The notes under the pieces: generated by a model
Told to the model about the DNA's origin: nothing
The model's database searches: none
The model's input: the letters and a program-made list of their open reading frames with translations, nothing else
Translations under genes and position numbers: made by a program
From: Microbacterium sp. AG238
GTDB lineage: Bacteria; Actinomycetota; Actinomycetes; Actinomycetales; Microbacteriaceae
NCBI RefSeq assembly: GCF_003610405.1
Contig: NZ_RAQC01000001.1
Span: 2,392,632 to 2,456,631 of the forward strand
Direction of reading: 5' to 3'
Length of the DNA stretch: 64,000 nt
Shown: positions 45,783 to 54,742 of the stretch, piece after piece
Position numbering within the stretch: the stretch's first letter is position 1
Layout: every line of letters starts with the position of its first letter

Positions 45783-47576
45783 CTATGCGTCGCCGCAACG
45801 CGCAACAACAACGGTGGGCCGGTCTGCGTCGACGGTGGGTGTCACGGCGGCCGTCGCCGTGGTCGCTCCGCTCTCGGCGACGACGCTCACGGTGGCGGTG
45901 ACCGACTCGCCGGGGGCGAGATCGGACGAGAACACCATCACCTGCCGCCCGGCATGCGAGCCGCCGCCGAACCCCGCACCATCGGACCGGGTCGCCGACG
46001 AGAGCGCGTAGCCCTCGGGCAGATAGAGGTAGGCGACCGTGCGGGCCACGCCCGCCGGCACACCGAACGCCCCGCCGCCGGTGACATAAGACGGGAGAGA
46101 GGTCGCGGCATCAGCCGGTGCGTTGTTGGCGATGGTGACCTCCAGCGTCACCGGAGAGGACGTCCGTCCATCGCCGCCGACCGCGCATGTCTCCCACGCC
46201 AGGCGGGTGTCTGCGGTGAGGTAGTAGTCCATCTTCGATCCGGTGCCGTCGTTGAGGAAGACGCCGAAGGCGGCCGTGTCGGCATCCGTGTCCGGCAGTG
46301 GCCCCGCGAGCGTCGTGTCGGCGAGCACCGCCTGATCTTCGGGGATCGCACTCCACAGCAGCAGACGTCGTTCGTCGCCGGCGCGGCCCAGGGCGGCGAT
46401 GAGCTTCGCGGGATCGGCGGCGCCGGAGGCGAGGCGCTCGAACACGGCCGCCGACGCGGCCGCGAAGAACGCGTCCTGATCCCGCGGGCTCTCGTACCGC
46501 GAGTAGACGTCGTTGAGCAGGAGGGGCACGGCGTTGTCCGCGGAGACGACGTCGCCCGTCGGCAGCTCGACGGGGCCTGTGGCCTCGAGGATGTACGACA
46601 GGGCGACGGGATCGGTCGCGATCACGCCGTCGACGCTCTGCCCGGTCTGCCGCAGAAGCATCTCGCGGGCGAGCGGGCCGCCGACGGAGAAGTCGGGGAT
46701 CTGGGTGACGTTCTGGATGTAGCGGCCGGGCCGCGTCTCGTAGATGCGCTCGATCTCGGGATCGAGGGGGAGCACCGGCTCGCCGAAGTTGGAGAAGTCG
46801 GACGACGAGGCCTGTCCGGCCAGCTCGATCCGCCCGTCGGCGGTCTTCACGATCGCCATCGCCCCGACGATGCCGCCCGTCGATCGCCATTCGGCGTTGT
46901 TCTGGAACGCCAGCAGGTACGTGCGCTCGCCGGACGACCCCAGCATCGCGGGCAGGAGGGTCGAGGCGCGGGCAAGGGCGTCGGTGGCCGAGGCTCCGGT
47001 GTCGAGGAGCTCGGACACCTCGTCGACGGCCGCCCGGACGGGCCGCATGAGCGGGGTGTCGTCGAGAGCGCGCACGGATTCCGCTGCGGCGGCGACCGTG
47101 TCTGCCCCCGCGCGAGCCGGCTCGGCGATCTCGCGGAAGACCGCCGTGTCGATGCGCCCGTCGACGGGCCGGAAGGCGTCCGGCGAGAACGCCGAAGCCA
47201 CATCGGCGAGGGGGAGGAGCCCGTCTCGGGCGATGTCGTCGGCCGCCGCGGCGATCGTGCCGACGGCGCGCAGCTGCGGGCCGATCCACGGGGTGCCCTC
47301 GGCGAGCGACCAGACCGGGTCGGAGGTGAGCTCGCGCGCCGTGGCCGCGTGGTCGGCGACCTCGGTGATGTGCGGGGCGGCCGCGGCCGGATCGGCGAGC
47401 GAGTCGACGGCGCTGCGGGCCGAGGCCTCGGCCTCGCGCAGTTCGCCGTACGCGAGGGCCCCGCGGACGCCGACCCAGGCGGCGAGCGCGATGAGGGCGA
47501 TCAGGAAGATCCCGGCGATGGCCGCCAACGCGAGCTGCGTCCGGCGCAGGGGGCGGGGCTGGTCAGCGGTGCGCAC
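45783..47576 (-). CDS. DUF4012 domain-containing membrane-anchored protein
   Basis: 597 aa; GTG start at 47576. One N-terminal membrane anchor (residues ~15-40), then a large extracytoplasmic part. The DUF4012 signature includes GERTYLLAFQNNAEWRSTGGIVGAMAIV, DPEIERIYETRPGRYIQNVTQIPDFSVGGPLAREM and TDPVALSYILEATGPVELPTGD. DUF4012 proteins often accompany polysaccharide-biosynthesis genes in actinobacteria; biochemical role unknown. Upstream of the LPATGG gene on the same strand. Confidence 0.88.
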   Translation of the reverse strand: MRTADQPRPLRRTQLALAAIAGIFLIALIALAAWVGVRGALAYGELREAEASARSAVDSLADPAAAAPHITEVADHAATARELTSDPVWSLAEGTPWIGPQLRAVGTIAAAADDIARDGLLPLADVASAFSPDAFRPVDGRIDTAVFREIAEPARAGADTVAAAAESVRALDDTPLMRPVRAAVDEVSELLDTGASATDALARASTLLPAMLGSSGERTYLLAFQNNAEWRSTGGIVGAMAIVKTADGRIELAGQASSSDFSNFGEPVLPLDPEIERIYETRPGRYIQNVTQIPDFSVGGPLAREMLLRQTGQSVDGVIATDPVALSYILEATGPVELPTGDVVSADNAVPLLLNDVYSRYESPRDQDAFFAAASAAVFERLASGAADPAKLIAALGRAGDERRLLLWSAIPEDQAVLADTTLAGPLPDTDADTAAFGVFLNDGTGSKMDYYLTADTRLAWETCAVGGDGRTSSPVTLEVTIANNAPADAATSLPSYVTGGGAFGVPAGVARTVAYLYLPEGYALSSATRSDGAGFGGGSHAGRQVMVFSSDLAPGESVTATVSVVAESGATTATAAVTPTVDADRPTVVVARCGDA

Positions 47577-47634
47577 CCGATCACTCTAAGGGGCGGGCCC
47601 GTGCGTACACTTGCGAGAGGAAGCGGAGGACTCG

Positions 47635-48261
47635 ATGAAGCGACGCTGGGGGACGGCCGCCGCGACTGCGGTGATGGCTGTGGCTCTCGTGGGATGCGGT
47701 CCTGCGCCGTGGAACGCGCCGTCGGGTGACGGGGGCGACGCGAGCGACCCCGCGCCGTCGCCGAGCATCTCGCGCTCCGCCGTGCCGCCGCCGATCCCCA
47801 ACGACCTCTCGAGCGGCTCGACCGAGCGTCAGGTTACCGCGGGCGCCGTGACGGGGGCGCTGAACTACTGGTCAGACCTGTCGATGGACCGGTGGTCGGC
47901 GACGGCCCTCAAGCCCGTCAGCCTCTCGCTCGTGACGACCGTCAGCCCCGACGACGGGCAGAAGGTCTACCTGCAGAAGGCGACGATGATCGCCGTGCCC
48001 GGCAACGCGGAGGGCGATCTCAGCCCCCTCGCGCCGACGTCGGACCAGTCGGCGACGAACCCCGGCTATCTCGTGCTCTCGCCGTACAGCTACTCGCAGA
48101 CCTTCTACGTCGGCGAGGTGCCTCCGGAGGCCACGTTCGTCACGATCCGCTTCACGTACGACTTCCTCGTGCAGACCACCCCCACCTCCGACGAGTTCGC
48201 CAAGCAGACGGCGACCGACAGCATCACCGTCGCGATCGCGGCCGCGCCCGAGGCCGGCTGA
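47635..48261 (+). CDS. Putative lipoprotein, polysaccharide-locus paralogue 1
   Basis: 208 aa from ATG 47635 (AGCGGAGGA upstream). Lipobox VALVGC near residue 22, then a Pro/Ser-rich spacer and a ~150-residue beta-rich domain (YWSDLSMDRWSATALKPVSLSL, TFVTIRFTYDFLVQTTPTSDEFAKQTATDSITVAI). Exported and lipid-anchored. Shares layout with the next gene. Function unknown. Confidence 0.75.
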   Translation: MKRRWGTAAATAVMAVALVGCGPAPWNAPSGDGGDASDPAPSPSISRSAVPPPIPNDLSSGSTERQVTAGAVTGALNYWSDLSMDRWSATALKPVSLSLVTTVSPDDGQKVYLQKATMIAVPGNAEGDLSPLAPTSDQSATNPGYLVLSPYSYSQTFYVGEVPPEATFVTIRFTYDFLVQTTPTSDEFAKQTATDSITVAIAAAPEAG

Positions 48262-48389
48262 AACCTCAAGGTCGCCGCAAGGCAACCTGAAGAGATCGGA
48301 AAGCGGCCCGGATCGTGGCCGGCCGGATGCTTGTATGGCCACGCCCGCGACATCCGACGCCGGTCCCGCTCTCAGAAATCCGGTCTGCC

Positions 48390-49136
48390 ATGCTCTCGCG
48401 CCGCTCACCCGCCCTCCGCACCGCCGTGTCGGCGGGCGCGCTCGCTCTCTCGCTCGTCGCGCTGACGGGATGCTCGGAGCTGACCGGCATGATCAACGCC
48501 GTCCAGGGTGATCCGGTCTCGGCCGTGCCCGCTCCGGCGCCCTCGCAGTCGCCGAGCATGGCATTCAACTCGCAGTTCACCTATGACGGTTCGGTGTCGC
48601 TGTCCTCGGACGTGGCGCAGGATCTCGAGCTGCGTCTCGACGTGTGGGCACAGGACCCCAAGCGCACCCAGGAATGGACCCCCGGTGCCGAGAAGACGTT
48701 CGGCTTCGCGGTCAACGTCCACGACAAGCGCGTCGACGAGAAGGCCGTGCTGTCGCAGAAGCGTCGCGTGTTCATCTCGTCGATCTCGATCACCTCGCAG
48801 ACGGCGCAGACGTCGGGGCAGGTGCAGAACCCGTTCCAGTTCAGCGCCGACCCACGGACACTCGTTCCCAGCGACACGATCCGCTCCGATCGTGGGCTGC
48901 TGCTCAACAGCTTCCAAGGCGGCCTCTACGTGCCCGAGACGATCGTCCACGGGCTGCCGGCCGATACCTACGGGATGACGCTGGAGTTCGCGATGACGGT
49001 GTGGGTCGAGGGTAACGCGAACGACGACGCGAGCTTCACGCAGCAGACGGTGTACCAGTACCTGCCGGTCGCGATCTTCAGCGACGAACAGGCGGCGGAC
49101 GCGGCGCCCGCTCCCGCTCCCAGCACGACGCCGTGA
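48390..49136 (+). CDS. Putative lipoprotein, polysaccharide-locus paralogue 2
   Basis: 248 aa; ATG 48390 gives a clean leader with lipobox VALTGC. The domain (LRLDVWAQDPKRTQEWTPGAEKTFGFAVNV, YGMTLEFAMTVWVEGNANDDASFTQQTVYQYLPVAIF) matches the order of features of the previous lipoprotein, suggesting an old tandem duplication. Lies 127 nt before the glycosyltransferase gene on the same strand, so a role near the exported polymer is plausible but unproven. Confidence 0.72.
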   Translation: MLSRRSPALRTAVSAGALALSLVALTGCSELTGMINAVQGDPVSAVPAPAPSQSPSMAFNSQFTYDGSVSLSSDVAQDLELRLDVWAQDPKRTQEWTPGAEKTFGFAVNVHDKRVDEKAVLSQKRRVFISSISITSQTAQTSGQVQNPFQFSADPRTLVPSDTIRSDRGLLLNSFQGGLYVPETIVHGLPADTYGMTLEFAMTVWVEGNANDDASFTQQTVYQYLPVAIFSDEQAADAAPAPAPSTTP

Positions 49137-49263
49137 CCGGTTCGAGGCGCCTCGTTCCTTGCGCATAAATTGCGGTTGACTTCGTCCGGTCTGAACACGC
49201 CGCGTTCCAGAATGGACCTCGGCAGACAACAGCTGCCCGACACCTCGCACAGGATGTGACCGC

Positions 49264-50760
49264 ATGACTCAGACGCCGTACACGCCGTACACGCCCAACC
49301 CGGCGTTCGGTCAGCCGCAGTACCCCGCCCCGCAGGCGCCGGTCGAGCTGGCGGATCACTTCGAGACGGCGTTCCCCGACGACTTCGAGTCGGTCCTCGA
49401 ACAGACCACGGTCCACCGCTCCACGATCGGCTGCGTCATCCCGGCGTACAACGAGGAGGAGTCGATCGCCGACGTGATCGAGGGGCTGCTCGCCCAGACG
49501 CGCGTGCCCGACGTCATCCACGTCATCGCGAACAACACCTCCGACAACACCGTCAAGATCGCCGCGGGGTATGCAGGTCCCCACGAGGTGACGACAGAGC
49601 TCGGCACGCAGTTCACCGAGGTGTTCGTGCACGACATCGGCAAGAACCCCGACAAGAAGGTCGGCGCGCTCAACTACGGCTACTCGCTCGTCGAGGGCTA
49701 CGACTACCTGCTCGGCGTCGACGGCGACACCATCGCCGACTCGCGCGCCGTGGAGTTCCTCGAGTCCGAGGCCGTCGGCGACTCGCGCATCGGCGGCATC
49801 TCGGCGATCTACTCGATCGACGACAAGCCCATCAAGGGGACGATCGCGAAGTTCCTCATCGCCGGCCAGCGCACCCAGTTCGCGGCCTTCAACATGCAGA
49901 ACCTGCTCCGCGGGCGCAACATGGCCGTCCTCGGCGGACAGTTCTCGATCTTCTCGACGAACGCCCTGCGCGACGCGATGAAGGCGAACCACCAGTCCAC
50001 CCCGTGGGTCAAGGACTCCGAGGTCGAGGACTCGCTGCTCTCCTTGCAGATCAAGAGCGCCGGATACCTCACCAAGATCAGCCCATACGCCCGGGCCAAT
50101 GTCGGCGGCATGACGACCCTCAAGGGGTACGACGCGCAGCAGGTCAAGTGGACCTACGGCGCCATCGAGCTGATGTGGCCGGGCCAGCGCGGCGACACGA
50201 AGGGGCAGCCGTTCCACCCGAACCTGCGCCTGCGCTGGTTCGAGAACTTCGGGATGCTGACGAACCTGTTCGTGCGCGTCGCGTTCCTCATCCTGCTCGC
50301 GGGCTCGCTGTCGATCAGCGCCTTCGTCTTCTCGCCGTTGTGGCTCATCCCGCCGATGGTGGCCGTGCTGCTGAACCTGCGCATGGCCCGCAGCATCAAG
50401 GACCACAATCAGCGCGACATCCTCTTCGCCCTCCTGGTCTTCCCGGCCGAGGCGTTCATGTGGATCAGGCTTGGCCACTTCATGCGCTCGTGGTCGCGCT
50501 TCCTGTCGAAGAAGAAGGTCGACAACTGGGCGATGCAGGCCAAGGCCGAGAGCGGCGGCGGCAGCATCGGTCACTGGATGCCGCTGCTCATCCTCGCGGC
50601 CGTGCTGCTGGCGATGGCCGTCGTCTGGAACATCATCGGTCCCGTCGCGCAGTCGTCGATCCTGTGGATCGGGTGGCCGATCGTCGGCGTCGTGACCGTG
50701 CTGCAGACCCTGCTGATGTTCTCGAAGCTGGTCCGCCGCCAGAACGGATACAAGGTCTGA
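49264..50760 (+). CDS. Processive family-2 glycosyltransferase (cellulose/hyaluronan/PNAG synthase-like)
   Basis: 498 aa. A Tyr/Thr/Pro-rich N-terminus (YTPYTPNP), then a cytosolic GT2 domain from ~residue 55: CVIPAYNEEESI, GVDGDT (DxD), VEDSLL (catalytic Asp) and QQVKW, a variant of the Q-x-x-R-W motif of processive synthases. About five membrane segments follow from residue ~340. Such enzymes polymerise and export a beta-linked polysaccharide through their own membrane channel. The adjacent GH6 gene favours a cellulose-like product. No PilZ domain is visible, so cyclic-di-GMP control is not evident. Confidence 0.88.
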   Translation: MTQTPYTPYTPNPAFGQPQYPAPQAPVELADHFETAFPDDFESVLEQTTVHRSTIGCVIPAYNEEESIADVIEGLLAQTRVPDVIHVIANNTSDNTVKIAAGYAGPHEVTTELGTQFTEVFVHDIGKNPDKKVGALNYGYSLVEGYDYLLGVDGDTIADSRAVEFLESEAVGDSRIGGISAIYSIDDKPIKGTIAKFLIAGQRTQFAAFNMQNLLRGRNMAVLGGQFSIFSTNALRDAMKANHQSTPWVKDSEVEDSLLSLQIKSAGYLTKISPYARANVGGMTTLKGYDAQQVKWTYGAIELMWPGQRGDTKGQPFHPNLRLRWFENFGMLTNLFVRVAFLILLAGSLSISAFVFSPLWLIPPMVAVLLNLRMARSIKDHNQRDILFALLVFPAEAFMWIRLGHFMRSWSRFLSKKKVDNWAMQAKAESGGGSIGHWMPLLILAAVLLAMAVVWNIIGPVAQSSILWIGWPIVGVVTVLQTLLMFSKLVRRQNGYKV

Positions 50761-50789
50761 ATCGGCGGAACTGCCGGAGAGTCTGAGGT

Positions 50790-51893
50790 TCAGACCGCGG
50801 CGGCGGTCTCCGATGTCATGCGGTACCCGACACCGCGGACGGTCTCGATGTACCGCGGGGTCGTGGGGCTGTCGCTCAGCTTGCGGCGGAGGTTGGTCAT
50901 GTGCGCCTCGATCGCCCGCTTGTCGGCCTCGCCGACGAAGTAGCTCGTGACATACGACTCGCCGCGTAGGACGAGGGTCAGGTCGGCCTTCGACCGGACG
51001 CGGCGCTTCGAGGCCATCAGGGTCGAGAGCAGATCGAACTCGGTGCGGGTGAGGTCGAGCTCGCGGCCACCGATGTAGGCCAGGCGCGTGTCGGTGTCGA
51101 CCTGCAGGTCGCGGTGCGTGAGCCAGTGCTCACCCGTGGCCGGGACGAGGTCGCCGCCGGACTGGTGCACGACGACGTCGGAGCCGGGCGCCGGTGCCGG
51201 CGTGGCCGTGTCGCTCGGGCGGTGCACGATGATGGGCTGCTGCGCGGGGCTCTGGGGCGGCGCAGACTGCGGCGGCGCTGACCGCGGCGGCGCTGACTGC
51301 TGGGGGATTGGCTGCTGCGGGGGCACGGGCTGCTGTTGCTGCTGCGCGGCTCCGCCGAAGCGTGCGAGGTACTCCTCGTACGACAGCGGCGCAGCATCGG
51401 CGGCGGGGGCCGCGGGGGAAGCGGGGGCGTGGTGTGCCAGCGCGGGGCGCGCGCCGGGGAACGACGGACCGACCGAATCCTGCTGGGGGGCCTGCTGCGC
51501 CGCGGCGGCGCGCGGGCGTCGGAGCAAGGCGTCGACCCGCGCCCGGAACTCGCGCGGGCGGAACGGCTTGACGATGTACTCGTCGGCGCCGGAACCCAGG
51601 CCGAGCACGACGTCGGCCTCTTCGGAGAGCCCCGTGAGCATGATGATGTACGTGTCGCTCTGAGCTCGGATGCGCCGGGCGGCCTCGAAGCCGTCGATGC
51701 CGGGCATGTTGACGTCGAGAGTCGTCAGCAGCGGTCGGTACGACAGCACCGCCTGGATGCCGTCGATGCCGTTGCCGACCGAGACGGTGGAGAACCCGGC
51801 GGCCTCGAGCACCTCGACCAGGAGATGACGGATGTCGGGATCGTCCTCGACGATGACCGCCGTCTTCATCTGCTCGGACATCATGCGCGTCAC
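50790..51893 (-). CDS. OmpR-type response regulator with long Pro/Gln-rich linker
   Basis: 367 aa. Receiver domain (~10-125): acidic pair VEDD, phospho-Asp in TLDVNMPGIDG and Lys in YIVKPF. A ~130-residue low-complexity linker (Ala/Pro, then QQQQQPVPPQQP and PPQSAPPQS) follows. C-terminal winged helix: GRELDLTRTEFDLLSTLMAS, EAHMTNLRRKL and YIETVRGVGYRM. No sensor kinase is adjacent, so it is an orphan. Linkers of this length are unusual in OmpR-type regulators. Start is either GTG 51893 or ATG 51884. Likely controls the flanking polysaccharide genes. Confidence 0.9.
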   Translation of the reverse strand: MTRMMSEQMKTAVIVEDDPDIRHLLVEVLEAAGFSTVSVGNGIDGIQAVLSYRPLLTTLDVNMPGIDGFEAARRIRAQSDTYIIMLTGLSEEADVVLGLGSGADEYIVKPFRPREFRARVDALLRRPRAAAAQQAPQQDSVGPSFPGARPALAHHAPASPAAPAADAAPLSYEEYLARFGGAAQQQQQPVPPQQPIPQQSAPPRSAPPQSAPPQSPAQQPIIVHRPSDTATPAPAPGSDVVVHQSGGDLVPATGEHWLTHRDLQVDTDTRLAYIGGRELDLTRTEFDLLSTLMASKRRVRSKADLTLVLRGESYVTSYFVGEADKRAIEAHMTNLRRKLSDSPTTPRYIETVRGVGYRMTSETAAAV

Positions 51894-51917
51894 TCTTCTC
51901 CCTCAGGTTCGGGTAAT

Positions 51918-51932
51918 TTTGCCATACGCAAA
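51918..51932. promoter_or_regulatory. TTTGC-N5-GCAAA inverted repeat before the regulator gene
   Basis: 5-bp arms in the 70-nt gap between the GH6 stop and the regulator start, within an AT-rich patch (AATTTTGCC). Candidate autoregulatory site or promoter element. Confidence 0.4.
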
Positions 51933-51963
51933 GGGTCCGGCAGTCCCTCCCCGGCGGTCTGAG

Positions 51964-53118
51964 TCAGGGCGCGACGTCGCGGGTGAGTTCGACGGCGCCG
52001 GCGGGCCACCACACGCCGGCTGCGGGCCCGCCGTTGCATGGCCCATCGCTCTCGCCCGGAGGCTTGATCCACAGGTTCGTGTCGACGACGTCGTCGCCGA
52101 ATGTCCCGCTCGGGTCGCCCACGGTACGCCCCGGCGGGTTGCACCACTCGCCGTCGCCCGGAGCGCCCGAGCCGTTGCGCGACGTGTCGACGAGCGCATG
52201 CATGCCGCCGAGGCGGTCGGAGAGCGCGTGGGCGTAGGCGAACTCGTCGAAGGTGTCGTTGAAGTTCGACACGTTCGTCACGAATCCGCGGACGCCCGAG
52301 ACCGTCACCTTCTCGATGAGCTCGGCCATCGCGTCGGCGCCCAGCCAGTTCGAGTGCCCACCGTCGACGTACACCCACGTGTCGGTGCCGGTGAGGCGCT
52401 CGAGGGCCCCGCGCAGCTGCGTGATGCGCTCGTCGAGGTTGCCGCACTGCGGGGCGAGCGCGAGACTGTCGGGCTCGACGATGACGACCTTCTTGACATC
52501 CGGGACCGAACGCAGCGCCGTTCCGATCTGCCTCGTCCAGGTCTCGTAGTCCGCCTCGTCGAGACCGCCCGCGGAGTGGTTGCCGCAGTCGCGCCCCGGC
52601 AGACCGTAGACGACGACGGCCATCGCCGTGTCGGACTCCCGCGCCTCGTGGGCGATGTTCAGGACGCGCTCGCCGACCTCGCCGATGGGGTCCTGTTCCG
52701 GGGTGAGCCAATAGGCGGTCGGCTGCGACGACAGATACTCGGCTGCGGCGACCTCGTCGGCGGTGCCGCCCTCCGTCAGTGCTCGCGCGGCCTTCGACTC
52801 GGCCGGTGCCACGAAGGCCGTGCCGACGCCGGGCGGCCGCGCGGTGAGCGCTTGCACGCTGTTCGTCACGAGCGTCACCACCAGGGCGACGGCAGCGATG
52901 ACGGCGGCGACCGCGGTGACGATGATCGCGAGCCACGCCCAGCGCGGCAGCCGGCGTCGGCGCCGGGGCGGGCGCGGGGAAGCCGGCCGCTCGGGCGGCG
53001 GTGGCGGCTCGTAGTGCCCGCTGATGATGTAGCCGGCCGTATCGCCACCGGCATCATCGTGACCGGCGCCGCCACCCGCGCCGTGACGCGATGCGTCGGA
53101 GCCGGGTCGCTGTGCCAC
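51964..53118 (-). CDS. Membrane-anchored glycoside hydrolase family 6 (endoglucanase/cellobiohydrolase-like)
   Basis: 384 aa. Cytosolic Gly/Asp and Pro/Arg-rich N-terminus, one membrane anchor (~60-88), then an extracytoplasmic GH6 domain: VVYGLPGRDCGNHSAGG (catalytic Asp region), VIVEPDSLA, VYVDGGHSNWLG, GFVTNVSNF, DTSRNGSG, CNPPGRTVG and DTNLWIKPPGESDGPCNGG. GH6 enzymes cut beta-1,4-glucan with inversion. No cellulose-binding module and no free signal peptide, so it stays on the membrane, more like the accessory cellulase of a synthase than a digestive enzyme. Confidence 0.9.
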   Translation of the reverse strand: MAQRPGSDASRHGAGGGAGHDDAGGDTAGYIISGHYEPPPPPERPASPRPPRRRRRLPRWAWLAIIVTAVAAVIAAVALVVTLVTNSVQALTARPPGVGTAFVAPAESKAARALTEGGTADEVAAAEYLSSQPTAYWLTPEQDPIGEVGERVLNIAHEARESDTAMAVVVYGLPGRDCGNHSAGGLDEADYETWTRQIGTALRSVPDVKKVVIVEPDSLALAPQCGNLDERITQLRGALERLTGTDTWVYVDGGHSNWLGADAMAELIEKVTVSGVRGFVTNVSNFNDTFDEFAYAHALSDRLGGMHALVDTSRNGSGAPGDGEWCNPPGRTVGDPSGTFGDDVVDTNLWIKPPGESDGPCNGGPAAGVWWPAGAVELTRDVAP

Positions 53119-53178
53119 GGACTGACTCTAACGGTTGGCCTCGCACCGGGGGCCGTCGTGCGCCGTTATCGGGGCGGA

Positions 53179-53184
53179 TACCCT
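53179..53184 (+). promoter_or_regulatory. TACCCT -10 box 7 nt before uspA start
   Basis: GGATACCCTGGGGCC directly precedes the ATG at 53191, again compatible with a leaderless transcript. Confidence 0.45.
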
Positions 53185-53190
53185 GGGGCC

Positions 53191-53892
53191 ATGGGCGACG
53201 TGATCCTGGGAGTGACCGACGCGGACGGCGCGGGTGCGCGTGAATGGGCGTTCCGCCGAGCCGAGGCGTTGAGTCTGACACTGCGCGAGCTGCTGATCGC
53301 TCCGACGCGCGACGATGCCGAGCGGGTCGCCGCCGCGACCGCGGATGCCGAGATCCTCGTGCTGCCGGAGGAACACGGCCACGCGTACCGCGCTCTCATC
53401 GCCCACGCGCATTGCCCGGTCGCGATCGTTCCCGAGCGCCTCGACGCGGACCATGATGGCGACGCGCGCCGCGGGGTCCTCGTGGGGGTCGACGCCTCGG
53501 ACGTCTCGGCCCGGGCGCTCGACTTCGCCGCTCGTGAGGCCGTCCGCACGGGCGAGCCGCTCGTCGCCCTCGCGGCCTGGGAACCCGTATCGGTGGGCAC
53601 CGAGCCCGGCCTCGACCTGTGGACGGGGCCGATGCCCGTCGACCTGACGGAAGCGACGGCCGGGATGCTCGACCGCATGCTCGAGCCCGTACGTGCGGCG
53701 TACCCGCAGCTCGACGTGCGCACGCGCATCGATGTCGGCGACGCCTCCAGCCTGATCGAGGACGCTTCGCGCCATGCCGTGCTGACCGTCGTCGGATCTC
53801 ACGGCCGCACGGGACTGTCGCGGCTGCTGCTCGGATCGGTCAGCGAACGCGTCGCGGCCCACGTCGGTTCTCCCACCGTCATCGTTCGGTGA
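53191..53892 (+). CDS. Universal stress protein, UspA family
   Basis: 233 aa from ATG 53191. The C-terminal half is an ATP-binding Usp domain with the G-x2-G-x9-G-S motif in VVGSHGRTGLSRLLLGSVS. The N-terminal half (residues 1-90) is a shortened, degenerate Usp repeat. Cytosolic stress and dormancy protein, exact role unknown. Overlaps the VanZ gene by 4 nt (GTGA). Confidence 0.88.
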   Translation: MGDVILGVTDADGAGAREWAFRRAEALSLTLRELLIAPTRDDAERVAAATADAEILVLPEEHGHAYRALIAHAHCPVAIVPERLDADHDGDARRGVLVGVDASDVSARALDFAAREAVRTGEPLVALAAWEPVSVGTEPGLDLWTGPMPVDLTEATAGMLDRMLEPVRAAYPQLDVRTRIDVGDASSLIEDASRHAVLTVVGSHGRTGLSRLLLGSVSERVAAHVGSPTVIVR

Positions 53893-54308
53893 CCCGCGTC
53901 GCGCGGGCCCTGCTGATCGGCTACGTGGTCGTCCTCGCGTTCGTCGCGTTCTGGCCCACGCCCGTCGACCGCGACGCCGGACCGATCCTGCGCGCGATCA
54001 CCTCGGCCGTGCCGTGGCTGACCTACGACCGCATCGAGTTCGGCGCGAACATCGCTCTGTTCGTCCCGTTCGGCTGCTGCGCGGCGCTCGGCTGGCCCCG
54101 CTGGCGGGCATACGTCATTCCCGCCGGGCTCGTCATCTCCGTCGTCATCGAGGCGGCGCAGGGCGTGCTGCTCTCGCAACGGACCGCGAGCGTGTGGGAC
54201 GTCGTGGCCAATACCCTCGGAGCGGCGGTGGGCTGGTTGATCGCGCGACGGTGGGCCGTCAGGAGCGATCAGACCGTCGAGAGGGATCAGCCCGCGTCGG
54301 GCGGCTGA
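53889..54308 (+). CDS. VanZ-family membrane protein
   Basis: 139 aa; GTG start in a 4-nt overlap with the UspA gene. Four short membrane segments with VAFWPTPVDRD, RIEFGANIALFVPFG, VIEAAQGVLLSQRTASVWDVVANTLGAAVGW, matching VanZ-like proteins. Associated with teicoplanin tolerance in enterococci; role here unknown. Its end overlaps the convergent gene by 22 nt. Confidence 0.85.
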   Translation: MTRVARALLIGYVVVLAFVAFWPTPVDRDAGPILRAITSAVPWLTYDRIEFGANIALFVPFGCCAALGWPRWRAYVIPAGLVISVVIEAAQGVLLSQRTASVWDVVANTLGAAVGWLIARRWAVRSDQTVERDQPASGG

Positions 54309-54679
54309 AGACCCTGCGAGCGGCGGCGGCGGATCTCCGCCTCGAGCTCCGCGATCTCGATCTCCCGTTCGAGGTCGGCGAGCTGCTGCGCGGTGGTGCG
54401 GTAATCACGCGGCTGCGGACGACTCGCAGGCGTGGCGGGGGTGGGTTCGTCGCGCGACCACCGGCGAGGATCACCGAAGCTCATCGACTCGCGCGGAGTC
54501 GTGTCCCACTCGCGTCCGAGCGCGAACCACAGCACGGAGCCGAGGAACGGCAGGAAGACGATGAACAGCACCCAGGCGAACTTCGGCAGGTGCTTCACCT
54601 GGTCGTCGCGACGGGTGATCGCATCGACGAGGGCTGCGACCATCAGGACGAGGACGATCAGGGGGAGCAGCAGATACAC
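54287..54679 (-). CDS. PLDc_N-domain small membrane protein
   Basis: 130 aa if started at GTG 54679; a TTG at 54715 would add 12 residues. Two membrane segments (YLLLPLIVLVLMVAALVDAI; AWVLFIVFLPFLGSVLWFALG) with the PLDc_N pattern, then a linker and a C-terminal charged coiled coil (AQQLADLEREIEIAELEAEIRRRR). Function unknown. Confidence 0.75.
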   Translation of the reverse strand: MYLLLPLIVLVLMVAALVDAITRRDDQVKHLPKFAWVLFIVFLPFLGSVLWFALGREWDTTPRESMSFGDPRRWSRDEPTPATPASRPQPRDYRTTAQQLADLEREIEIAELEAEIRRRRSQGLQPPDAG

Positions 54680-54742
54680 CCCGCCAGGCTGGCCCAGGTC
54701 GGCGCCTCGGCGCAAGAGAGGGCAGAGCAGAAGGCATGACGG

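Noticed and set aside
45777..47729. 650-codon + strand frame opposite the DUF4012 gene
   Set aside because: Arg/Gly/His-rich shadow; the minus-strand protein has clear family motifs.
51832..53190. Long upstream extension of the UspA frame
   Set aside because: Shadow opposite the GH6 gene; UspA homology begins at 53191, 7 nt after a -10 box.
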